Shown here: one piece after another, positions 17,678-26,021 of the stretch
How positions within the stretch are numbered: the stretch's first letter is position 1
How the letters are laid out: each line of letters starts with the position of its first letter
Source of the DNA: Chitinophagaceae bacterium UBA4407
GTDB lineage: Bacteria > Bacteroidota > Bacteroidia > Chitinophagales > Chitinophagaceae
DNA: 51,063 bases
Assembly: GCA_002390845.1 (NCBI GenBank)
Contig: DGQT01000012.1
Coordinates: forward strand, 1-51,063
Direction: 5' to 3'
Program-made: the position numbers and the translations under genes
The notes under the pieces: model-generated
What the model was told of the DNA's origin: nothing
What the model saw: the letters and a program-made list of their open reading frames with translations, nothing else
Databases searched by the model: none

Positions 17678-20104
17678 ATGAAAAAAATATTGATCGTTGC
17701 CTGTTTAATGTTCTTTATTACTGCCGCACATACTCAAACCATGCAGCAACTGGAATCAAAACGTATTGGCCTTCCAAATGGCTGGAGTCTGACGCCTGTT
17801 GGCAAAAGTTTGCCCTTAGGAGATCTTCCGCTAAACATCGCTATTTCGTCTTCAAAAAAATATATGGCTGTTACCAACAATGGCCAGAGCACTCAAAGTA
17901 TTCAGTTGATTGATGTAAAAAGGGAGAAGGTTTTAGACAATGTGGAAATCCCCAAATCCTGGATGGGCCTGAAATTCAGCGCAGATGAAAAGTATTTATA
18001 CGCCAGCGGTGGCAATGATAACCGGATATTAAAGTACGCCGTTTTAAGTAATAAATTAAAGCTCGTTGACAGCATTAAACTTGGTGATAAATGGCCGGTA
18101 AAAATTTCGCCGTCAGGTATTGAAATTGATGATGCAAAACACATCATGTACGTTGTAACCAAAGAAAATAATTCTTTGTACGTGATCGATCTTTTAACCA
18201 AACAAATAAAGCTGCAAACTGCATTGGGCGGCGAAGCTTATACCTGTTTACTTTCAAACGACAAAGCAGAATTATATATTACCTGCTGGGGTTGCGATAA
18301 AGTAATTGTTTATAATACAGCGCAAAATAAGATCGTAGATAATGTTTCGGTTGGTGATAACCCCAACGATATGTGTTTATCAAAAAGTGGCCAATACTTA
18401 TTTGTTGCCAATGCAAATGATAACAGTGTTTCGGTGATTGATATTAAGAAAAGAATGGTGCTGGAAACGTTGAATGCCGCACTGTATCCCAATTCAATTC
18501 CCGGTTCCGGTACCAACAGTGTTGCATTAAGCGGCGATGAAAAAACCTTGTACATCGCCAATGCAGATAACAATTGCCTCTCTGTATTTGATGTAAGCAC
18601 ACCGGGAAGCAGCAAGAGTAAAGGGTTTATACCTGTAGGCTGGTACCCAACGGTGGTAAGGGTTTCAGGCAATAAAATATTTGTAGCTAATGGAAAAGGA
18701 TTTACGTCTATGGCAAATCCTTACGGGCCAAGCCCGGTAAACGATAATGAAAAACTTTCTTATCATAAAGGCGATCCTGAACAAACAGTTCAATATATAG
18801 GCGGATTGTTTAAAGGCACACTCAGTATTTTAAATACGCCAACAACAAAACAGTTGAGTGACTATTCGCAACTGGTTTATAAAAATGTTCCCTACAATAA
18901 AAACAACGAATTAACCTCTCATGGCGAAGCAGGCAATCCTATACCTGTGAAGATTGGTGATCCGTCCCCGATTAAACATGTGTTCTATATTATAAAAGAA
19001 AACAGGACATACGACCAGGTGCTCGGCGACATGCCAGAAGGTAACGGCGATACCAGCCTCTGTTTGTTTGGTGAAAAAATAACGCCCAACCTTCATGCCA
19101 TTGCAAGAGAATTTGTACTGCTCGATAACTTTTATGTTGATGCAGAAGTAAGTGCCGATGGCCATAACTGGAGCATGGGTGGTTATGCAGATGATTACCT
19201 TGAAAAAACATGGCCCACAAGTTATGGTGGCCGCGGTGGCGATTATGATGCAGAAGGCAACCGCGCAATAGCTAACAATAAAGGCGGTTTTATCTGGGAG
19301 CATTGTGCACGTGCCGGTGTAAGCTACAGAACTTACGGCGAGTTTGCCGACGATTACAAACCCAACATTCCCATACTTAAAGATCACTTTTGTACTTATT
19401 ATACAAGCTGGGATCAAACAGTTCGCGATACCACAAGGGTGGGGCAGTGGAAACGTGATTTTGATTCATTGGTTGCTGCCAACGCCTTGCCGCAAATGAA
19501 TACGCTGCGTATCATCAACGACCATACCGAAGGATTGAGCAAGGGCAGGCCAACACCATTTGCGCACTGTGCCGATAACGATCTGGCGATCGGCATGTTC
19601 ATCGATTATTTAAGCAAAAGCCCCGTGTGGAAAGAGAGCGTGGTGTTTGTACTGGAAGATGATGCACAGGATGGTCCCGACCATGTGGATGCGCATCGCA
19701 GCCCCGCCTATATTGCCGGCCCTTATGTAAAAAGAAATTTTGTAGATCATACTATGTACTCCACTACTTCCATGTTGCGAACGATGGAACTCATTCTTGG
19801 TATTCCGCCCATGAGCCAGTACGATGCAGCTGCAACCCCCATGTGGCGCAGCTTCCAGGCAACACCCAATCTTACCGCGTTCAATGCAAAGCCATTGCAG
19901 TGGGATATAAACGAGAAGAATAAAGCCGAAAATGCATGGCAACGTAAAAGCGAAACATTCGATTTTACCAAAGAAGACCGCATACCCGACCGTGCCTTTA
20001 CCGAAGTAATCTGGAAAGCAGTGAGAGGTGAAAATGCCATTGTACCCGCACCAAAAAGAGCGGCGTTTGTAAAGCTTGGTGAAGAAAAAAAAGACGATGA
20101 TTAA
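17678..20104 (+). CDS. Beta-propeller / phosphoesterase fusion protein, secreted
   Basis: This protein has 808 residues from the Met at 17678, which gives a signal peptide (MKKILIVACLMFFITAAHTQ). The frame is open back to 17630 without a plausible signal. Residues about 40-330 form a YVTN/YncE-like propeller (VTNNGQSTQSIQLIDV, LFVANANDNSVSVIDIKK, YIANADNNCLSVFDV). From about 430 to 740 there is a phosphoesterase domain of the acid phosphatase/phospholipase C family: HVFYIIKENRTYDQVLGD, NFYVDAEVSADGHNWS, VLEDDAQDGPDHVDAHRSP. These give metal-binding Asn, Asp and His residues as in alkaline-phosphatase-like enzymes. It probably hydrolyses phosphomono- or diesters outside the cytoplasm. The substrate is unknown. 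Confidence 0.88.
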   Translation: MKKILIVACLMFFITAAHTQTMQQLESKRIGLPNGWSLTPVGKSLPLGDLPLNIAISSSKKYMAVTNNGQSTQSIQLIDVKREKVLDNVEIPKSWMGLKFSADEKYLYASGGNDNRILKYAVLSNKLKLVDSIKLGDKWPVKISPSGIEIDDAKHIMYVVTKENNSLYVIDLLTKQIKLQTALGGEAYTCLLSNDKAELYITCWGCDKVIVYNTAQNKIVDNVSVGDNPNDMCLSKSGQYLFVANANDNSVSVIDIKKRMVLETLNAALYPNSIPGSGTNSVALSGDEKTLYIANADNNCLSVFDVSTPGSSKSKGFIPVGWYPTVVRVSGNKIFVANGKGFTSMANPYGPSPVNDNEKLSYHKGDPEQTVQYIGGLFKGTLSILNTPTTKQLSDYSQLVYKNVPYNKNNELTSHGEAGNPIPVKIGDPSPIKHVFYIIKENRTYDQVLGDMPEGNGDTSLCLFGEKITPNLHAIAREFVLLDNFYVDAEVSADGHNWSMGGYADDYLEKTWPTSYGGRGGDYDAEGNRAIANNKGGFIWEHCARAGVSYRTYGEFADDYKPNIPILKDHFCTYYTSWDQTVRDTTRVGQWKRDFDSLVAANALPQMNTLRIINDHTEGLSKGRPTPFAHCADNDLAIGMFIDYLSKSPVWKESVVFVLEDDAQDGPDHVDAHRSPAYIAGPYVKRNFVDHTMYSTTSMLRTMELILGIPPMSQYDAAATPMWRSFQATPNLTAFNAKPLQWDINEKNKAENAWQRKSETFDFTKEDRIPDRAFTEVIWKAVRGENAIVPAPKRAAFVKLGEEKKDDD

Positions 20105-20114
20105 TGTGTACTTA

Positions 20115-20212
20115 ACTTCTGTACTGCTATAAAGCTTTTGTTGTGTCACTCACTTGTACGGTTGGATTATATATTGAACTTTACCGAAGCAAAGATGTAA
20201 GCGAATTGTTTT
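20115..20212. repeat. Palindromic spacer element, L half (class B)
   Basis: The arm CTGCTATAAAGCTTTT leads to a perfect class B core at 20140-20159. The inner flank GGTTGGATTATATATTGAAC and then TTTACCGAAGCAAAG is the best copy of the conserved flank. No right half is present; a terminator hairpin takes its place. Confidence 0.85.
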
Positions 20213-20223
20213 AAGCAAAGCAT

Positions 20224-20261
20224 AAAAAAAGTTATCGCATCAAATGCAATAACTTTTTTTT
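20224..20261. terminator. Bidirectional intrinsic terminator
   Basis: AAAAAAAGTTATCGCAT (20224-20240) pairs with ATGCAATAACTTTTTTT (20244-20260), with one C-A mismatch and a 3-base loop. It lies between the convergent phosphoesterase and adhesin genes and should stop transcripts from both sides. Confidence 0.88.
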
Positions 20262-20280
20262 AGTTTAATGCAACACATCT

Positions 20281-22812
20281 TTACTTCGCCAGAATCATTT
20301 GTTTACTGCCAATTAACTTGCCGTCAACGATCAATGAATAATTATATGCGCCAGATGAAAGTATTGCTGCATCTACATTTAAGCTGCCTTTACCACTGCC
20401 GGAAACATTAATTGATTTTATTGTTTTACCTGTGTTATTTGTAATAACAACTTGTGCATTGGTAAATTTTTGTGGCAGTGTGTAAGTGATAGTTGTTGTA
20501 TTTGCAAAAGGATTGGGAATATTTTGATCCAGCGATGCTGAAGAAAGAATAACTGACTGTTGCGTGCTGGCAGATGATTGATTTGATACAAGCATTGCTT
20601 TTAAATCATCAATCTGTTTTTGAAGATCATCATTTTTTGCGGATAGTTCCTGTACTGCTTTTACAAGAGGCACTACAAATTCGGCATAACGTAAACCGTA
20701 TAAATCTTTATCATTTTTTGCAGCATCAACGCCACTGAAATCATAGTTTAAAGTTTTTGCGGCTTTCTCTACATCCTGTGCTATAAACCCTGTGTATAAA
20801 ACTGCTTCTTTTGCTTTACGTGCTGCTGTTTCTTCAGCAGAAGGCTTTACTGATTTTCCTTCCTTATCGCTTATAGCAGGCTTTTGTACAATTTTATCAG
20901 CTGCATCAAGATCAAGATTATATGTAACAGGATTTAATTTATTAATGAAAGCTAACCCCGGTACGTTAGTTTTAATATTTTTCTTTACCCGGCCATCTGA
21001 AATGTTAGTCCAGTTGGCGTAGCCGCCAATGGAATTAACAGAAGAATTACCGATACGCACCTGGTTGGAACCTGTTGATAAAGCAAAGTAGCCAATTGCA
21101 GTAGCGTTTATCCAATTGCCCGCATTTACATCTGCAGCAACACCTATGGCAGTGTTACCAATCCCTGTCATATTAGAATAAAGAGCCTGCAACCCATAAG
21201 CTGCATTGTTATACCCGCTGGTAGTAAAATACAGAGCGCTCTTGCCACTTGCAGTATTATTATAACCAATATCATTGCTATAAAGACTATAAGAGCCAAT
21301 AGCAGTATTAGCAGTTGCTTCATAAGATTGTGAGGCTCCGGTTCCGTTAGTGTACAGAGACTGATATCCATTAGCTGTATTATCGCTACTTGTAGAACTG
21401 GAGTAAAGAGCATAAGCTCCGGTAGCACTATTATTATTTCCTGTTGTATTACCATTCAGAGATGCAGTGCCATTAGCACTGTTATAGTTTCCGGTAGTAT
21501 TTGAATATAAGGCTGCATAACCATTGGATGTGTTTTGTTGCCCGGTAGTATTTAAATATAGTCCATACATTCCGTGAGCTGTATTATTAATCCCGGTAGT
21601 ATTGTTTTGAAGGGATGCGGCCCCGGTAGCAGTATTATTATTTCCACTCGTATTATTATTTAGAGAATTAAGTCCTGTAGCTGTATTGTAAGAACCTGTT
21701 GAATTTGCATACAGAGCATGGTAACCTGCACCGGTATTGTAACTCCCTGTAGTATTATACCGAAATGAAAAGGCACCGATACCAGTATTATAACTGCCGG
21801 TAGTATTAAAAAACAAAGCATAGTTACCTGTAGCTGTATTATTACTGCCGGTAGTACTGAGAGTCAGAGCACTTTCTCCGACAGCAGTGTTATTGTCTCC
21901 TGTAGAATTGGAGCCGAGTGCACTTTCGCCAAAAGCTGCATTATTTGAGCCTGTAGTGTTTTGGGAAAGCGCATTAAAACCATGGGCCGTATTAAAAGTA
22001 CCAGTAGTATTATTCAATAATGCACCATTGCCTGTGGCTGTATTGTCATAGCCCGTAGTATTAGATAATAAAGCATTATAGCCCATTGCGGTATTTCCCC
22101 AGCCTGTATTATTAATGAGGGTTTGATAGCCAAACGCAGTATTTCCAGCTGATGGCTGCGGTAAATTTAAATAATCAATATATCCGGATCTTTGATTATT
22201 TACTTTAAATACCAATGGCTGTGCATCAGTAGTACCTATAAAGTCTGTTAATGGATTTGTACCTGCATTACCTGTAAGTGACCAGCCACTACCACCACCG
22301 CCTGATGTATTATCATTGCTCCAGGTTAGTGTTCCTGCACCATTTGTTTTAAGCAATTGCCCGTTGGTTCCATCTGTAGCAGGCAATGTATAAGCGCCAA
22401 CTTTTAAATTACCAATAAAGACCCCATTGCCTGTATTGGCCCCCACATAAAATGTGGGTGTGGCTGCTGTATTGCGAAACTCATAACGGGCATTGGTTGC
22501 ATTAAAATATAAACCAATACCCGGGTTTGCAGAATTCTGAAACGCATACTGGTTATTGGCAACACGGTAGGTAGCTGTACCAGTAAAACTAAGATTGCCG
22601 GTAGCGCTGTCTATATTTACATAATTGGCAGTTGTGCCAATACGTGCACCACCCTTTACCTGTAGTGTAGCTGCAGGGCTTGTAGTATAAATGCCAGCCC
22701 TGCCGCTTGATGGAAAAATGTTTTGTGCACTTGCACTGCTACAGATAAGCTGGAAACAAAATGCAGCCGTAACAAGCTTTGATAATGACCAGAGATAATT
22801 TTTCGTTTTCAT
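20281..22812 (-). CDS. Large repeat adhesin with S74 chaperone and T9SS sorting domain
   Basis: This protein has 843 residues from the Met at 22812, which gives the signal peptide MKTKNYLWSLSKLV ending SSASAQ. The frame is open to 22848. After a collagen/tail-fibre-like N-terminal part, about 19 head repeats of 17 residues follow (pattern NTATGxxALxxNTTGxx), as in YadA-type heads. Near 600 comes the peptidase S74 intramolecular chaperone domain (DGRVKKNIK, then LNPVTYNLD, GFIAQDVEKA and YAEFVVPLVKAVQEL), then a short coiled coil (NDDLQKQIDDLKAML). The last 80 or so residues resemble a type IX secretion sorting domain (PNPFANTTTITYTLP, ending GSKQMILAK). It is probably a trimeric surface fibre. 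Notably, the S74 domain is followed by, not placed at, the C-terminus. Confidence 0.88.
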   Translation of the reverse strand: MKTKNYLWSLSKLVTAAFCFQLICSSASAQNIFPSSGRAGIYTTSPAATLQVKGGARIGTTANYVNIDSATGNLSFTGTATYRVANNQYAFQNSANPGIGLYFNATNARYEFRNTAATPTFYVGANTGNGVFIGNLKVGAYTLPATDGTNGQLLKTNGAGTLTWSNDNTSGGGGSGWSLTGNAGTNPLTDFIGTTDAQPLVFKVNNQRSGYIDYLNLPQPSAGNTAFGYQTLINNTGWGNTAMGYNALLSNTTGYDNTATGNGALLNNTTGTFNTAHGFNALSQNTTGSNNAAFGESALGSNSTGDNNTAVGESALTLSTTGSNNTATGNYALFFNTTGSYNTGIGAFSFRYNTTGSYNTGAGYHALYANSTGSYNTATGLNSLNNNTSGNNNTATGAASLQNNTTGINNTAHGMYGLYLNTTGQQNTSNGYAALYSNTTGNYNSANGTASLNGNTTGNNNSATGAYALYSSSTSSDNTANGYQSLYTNGTGASQSYEATANTAIGSYSLYSNDIGYNNTASGKSALYFTTSGYNNAAYGLQALYSNMTGIGNTAIGVAADVNAGNWINATAIGYFALSTGSNQVRIGNSSVNSIGGYANWTNISDGRVKKNIKTNVPGLAFINKLNPVTYNLDLDAADKIVQKPAISDKEGKSVKPSAEETAARKAKEAVLYTGFIAQDVEKAAKTLNYDFSGVDAAKNDKDLYGLRYAEFVVPLVKAVQELSAKNDDLQKQIDDLKAMLVSNQSSASTQQSVILSSASLDQNIPNPFANTTTITYTLPQKFTNAQVVITNNTGKTIKSINVSGSGKGSLNVDAAILSSGAYNYSLIVDGKLIGSKQMILAK
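21110..22140 (-). repeat. Coding 51-base tandem repeats of the adhesin head
   Basis: About 19 imperfect units of 51 bases encode the 17-residue NTATG...NTTG units. On the plus strand the recurring words are GTAGTATT and GTATTATT. They diverge in sequence but keep frame, showing selection on the protein. Confidence 0.8.
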
Positions 22813-22849
22813 AATTGTAATTTTTGAAGTGATTTTTTTTGTTATCAAC

Positions 22850-23110
22850 TATATAGCTAATGGCATCGCCTGTTGCGTCGCACATGTTGGCGACAAAGCA
22901 TGTGGCATCTGCTATAAACTATTAGTTGCTGTAATATTTTTTAAAGCTCGTGCTTCAATCAGCTATTTTATAGTGCAGTTGAGTAGTTCGTAATTTTGAT
23001 TGGGTAGTTAGATGAAATGCAATAGTCATTGCTCATAATAGTACAGGACGTACAAGTGAGTGACACAACTAAAGATGAGTAAAGAATCTACTGCTAGTAA
23101 ATAAAAAGGC
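22850..23110. repeat. Palindromic spacer element, L class A with R class B
   Basis: The arm ATAGCTAATGGCATCGCCT leads to a class A core at 22872-22891 with a worn end (CACATGTTGGC). The R core at 23050-23069 is a perfect class B (GTACAAGTGAGTGACACAAC). ATTACTAT-like outer bases are weak on the right (ACTGCTAGTAA). This mixed-class pair fills the 324-base gap between the adhesin and the LytTR gene; nothing else is seen there. Confidence 0.8.
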
Positions 23111-23136
23111 ATTTAAGAAAGAGAGAAAAAATAATT

Positions 23137-23877
23137 CTAGAACCATTTGAGTAATGCCTCTTTACGGCTACGGGAAACGCTGACTGTTGCGCCATCGCTC
23201 ATGATGAGATAACCACCTTCGCCCCGCACATATTTTGTTACTTCATTCATATTTACGATCCATGAATGATGTACACGAATGAAGTAAGAAAAGTCACGAA
23301 GTTGCTCTTCTACATCTTTAAGCGTTCGGCACACAGTAATCTTTTTTTTATCGGTAAGATATATGTACGTGTAGTTATCATCGGCTTCGCAGCGCAGAAT
23401 ATTTTCGGCAACTATTAATTCAAAACCATCCGATGTTGGTACAGCCATTTTTCTGAATGCGCTTTCTTTATGCTGCATACGGCTAAACAATATTTCGAAC
23501 TGCTCTGTTGAAGGCAATTGTTTTTGCTTTTGTATTTTATGCACTGCATTAATAAGCTCTTTGGGATCTATGGGTTTAAGTAAATAATCGAGTGCAGAAA
23601 AACGGATAGCTTTAATGGCATATTGATCGTAACTGGTGGTAAACACAATAGCGAAAGTTATGTGGTCGAATTGTTCCAGCATTTCGAAACCATTCATAAA
23701 GGGCATTTCAATATCAAGAAAAACAAGATCGGGTTGATTTTTTTGTATTGCCTCCAAAGCAGTTTTTGCTGAGGTGCATTTATCAATTATCTGCACGTCA
23801 GGACAATATTCTTTTAAGATTATTTCCAATGTATCAAGACAATGCATTTCATCATCAACAAGTATTGCTTTAATCAT
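23137..23877 (-). CDS. LytTR family response regulator
   Basis: This 246-residue DNA-binding regulator has a receiver domain at 1-120, with acidic pocket D8/D9, phospho-acceptor D55 (LVFLDIEMP) and lysine in YLLKPIDPKEL. A C-terminal LytTR domain lies near 145-245 (ILRCEADDNYTYIYL, FIRVHHSWIVNMNEV). It is the last gene of a three-gene operon after two kinases, with its start overlapping the second kinase by 8 bases. It is presumably phosphorylated by one or both kinases and then binds promoters of envelope or adhesion genes; the adhesin lies directly downstream on the same strand. The target is inference. Confidence 0.93.
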   Translation of the reverse strand: MIKAILVDDEMHCLDTLEIILKEYCPDVQIIDKCTSAKTALEAIQKNQPDLVFLDIEMPFMNGFEMLEQFDHITFAIVFTTSYDQYAIKAIRFSALDYLLKPIDPKELINAVHKIQKQKQLPSTEQFEILFSRMQHKESAFRKMAVPTSDGFELIVAENILRCEADDNYTYIYLTDKKKITVCRTLKDVEEQLRDFSYFIRVHHSWIVNMNEVTKYVRGEGGYLIMSDGATVSVSRSRKEALLKWF

Positions 23878-26017
23878 AACGCAGGGGTATTTTTATTATT
23901 ACTTCGGTGCCACCCGGATTGCCATTTGATAAAATAAGATCACTAACAACAACAGCATTTTCTGTTTGGTATTGCTGGTGCAGCATCGCAATACGGTCTG
24001 CTGTAATACGCATGCCCATTGACTTATAGTTAACTGCTGATCTGCTCTTTAAAGCCAAAGCTTCTTTTCTTCCAATACCATCATCAGTAATTTTGCAGCA
24101 AAGCATATTGTCTTTTTGAGATATCATTATATCCAAATGACCTTTACCCGCCTTATGCATTATACCATGCCATATAGCGTTTTCAATATATGGCTGTAGT
24201 AACATTGGTGGTACCTGGATAAAATCTATATCAAGATCAGGTTCATATTGTATAACATAATTGAATTTTTCTTCAAACCGTAAACTTTCCAGTTCAAGGT
24301 ATAATTTCAGCGCTTCAATATCCTCTGCAAGACTTACAGAAGTATTGGCAGAACTGTTTAATATCATTCTTATAAGGCGCGAAAATTTGGTAAGATATTC
24401 TGTTGCTTCGCTGCTTTGCTTTTTTAGAATAAACCTGTTAATGGAGTTTAGCGAATTAAAAATAAAATGTGGGTTCATTTGGGCACGCAATGCCTGCATT
24501 TCGAGTTTTGTTGCTTTCTGCTGAAGTTCTGCATGTACTCTTTTGCTTTGAAGGCTTTCGTTTTTACGTTTGAGTGAAATTGTTCTAAAAATAAAAATGC
24601 CCAGCGTAAAAACAAATAAAATGCTGCCAATAAGTACATTCCTGATTAACGCTTCGCTTCTAAGTTGCTGCTGCTGAAGTGAGAGCTGTTGCTGACGGAT
24701 AAGCTGACTTTTTTGGAGCAAATTAATTTTTGCAGTTTGCTGTTCATCTTTGTCTTTCATTTCAGACAAGGCTAAGTTTCTAAGGTATTCATCTTTTAAT
24801 ATAGAATCCTTGATAGATATATACTTTAAATGATATTTATATGCGCTATCCGTTTTCCCCTGCTTATCATATATTTTCCAATACAATTCGAATCCATCAC
24901 GAATAAAAGGTCTTGCTCCTGTAGCCTGCGCCATATCAAGCAACCGCTTTGCATAAATAAATGATGCAGAAAACATTTTTTCCGTTTCGTACACGTCTGC
25001 AATTTTGTGTAACACGTCCAACATTCCGATCAGGTCATTTCCTTTTTCAAAAAAATTTAACGATTTATGGAAGTTTTCAAGGGCTTTGTCATACTTCTTT
25101 TGCTTGAGATACATTTCTCCGATATTTACACCTTCAATCAGTAATTCTCTCTTTCGCATAAAAGAATCGGTGGTAAGTGATTCTACAAAGTAATATGACT
25201 GCTTATAATAGTATATAGCAGAATCTGGTTTATTCTGTAATGCATTTATATTTCCCGTTATTATATTATAACGCACAGGCTGTCCTTTTGTGATTGCATT
25301 TTGTGCAGCCAACTGGTAATAAACTAAAGCCGTTTGAGTTTCTCCTGCATCTTCATATAAAACACCCATATTATATGGCGAAGAAACCGAACCTCGAAAG
25401 TCACTTATCTCCCGGGTTATCCTAATCGCCTTCAACATATTTTCAAATGCTTTCTCATTGTACCCCTGTAAGCTATAGGTATATGAAATTAACCTGTAAA
25501 GCATTGCTTTTTTTTCTTTATTGTTAATGCGTAAATAATAAGGCATAGCTTTTTCATACTCTGCTTTTGCATCGTTGAATTTGCCTTGTACATGCAGGCT
25601 CCATCCCAATGTTAAAGAAGACCAACTGAATTTTTCTAACGCATTTATTTTTTCAAATAATGGAATAGCATTACGAAAATAATTTTCTGCAGTATGATAA
25701 TCACCCCGGTCACGTGCAATTTCTCCTAAGTTTTGTAAGGCATCCGCGGTGCCAATAGTATAATGATTTTTTTCAGCGAGGTCATACGCCTCTAATGCAA
25801 ATAAACGGGCTGTGTCCGTTTGAACGTAATTATATGTTTGAGGTAAAGCATTTATATAATATTCAGCGCTTAGCTTATTCAAACAATTCACTCTTGCGCT
25901 GTCATGTAATAAAGGCAAAAGATTTTTTAAACTATCGATTTGTTCTTTTTGGGCAAAACAAACAATGCCGCAAAAAAACTGCGTAATTAAAACCAATATT
26001 TGCTTTTCATTTAACAT
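23870..26017 (-). CDS. TPR-containing LytS/YehU-type sensor histidine kinase (second copy)
   Basis: This kinase has 715 residues from the Met at 26017, which gives the signal peptide MLNEKQILVLITQFF ending CFAQ; the frame is open to 26035. The periplasmic part to about 440 is made of TPR units (GEIARDRGDYHTAENYFRNA, GWSLHVQGKFNDAKAEYEKA). One membrane helix near 460-480 (VLIGSILFVFTLGIFIF) and a coiled linker follow. The His_kinase domain has phospho-acceptor H517 in MNPHFIFN, N box ENAIWHG and G box DDGIGRKEA. The stop of the upstream kinase is 4 bases before this start. The last 202 residues are nearly the same as in the upstream copy, while the TPR half is very different. Confidence 0.92.
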   Translation of the reverse strand: MLNEKQILVLITQFFCGIVCFAQKEQIDSLKNLLPLLHDSARVNCLNKLSAEYYINALPQTYNYVQTDTARLFALEAYDLAEKNHYTIGTADALQNLGEIARDRGDYHTAENYFRNAIPLFEKINALEKFSWSSLTLGWSLHVQGKFNDAKAEYEKAMPYYLRINNKEKKAMLYRLISYTYSLQGYNEKAFENMLKAIRITREISDFRGSVSSPYNMGVLYEDAGETQTALVYYQLAAQNAITKGQPVRYNIITGNINALQNKPDSAIYYYKQSYYFVESLTTDSFMRKRELLIEGVNIGEMYLKQKKYDKALENFHKSLNFFEKGNDLIGMLDVLHKIADVYETEKMFSASFIYAKRLLDMAQATGARPFIRDGFELYWKIYDKQGKTDSAYKYHLKYISIKDSILKDEYLRNLALSEMKDKDEQQTAKINLLQKSQLIRQQQLSLQQQQLRSEALIRNVLIGSILFVFTLGIFIFRTISLKRKNESLQSKRVHAELQQKATKLEMQALRAQMNPHFIFNSLNSINRFILKKQSSEATEYLTKFSRLIRMILNSSANTSVSLAEDIEALKLYLELESLRFEEKFNYVIQYEPDLDIDFIQVPPMLLQPYIENAIWHGIMHKAGKGHLDIMISQKDNMLCCKITDDGIGRKEALALKSRSAVNYKSMGMRITADRIAMLHQQYQTENAVVVSDLILSNGNPGGTEVIIKIPLRYD

Positions 26018-26021
26018 AGAT

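Noticed and set aside
18911..20149. Long minus-strand frames opposite the phosphoesterase
   Set aside because: Shadow frames; products are Cys/His-rich translations of the opposite strand with no domain.
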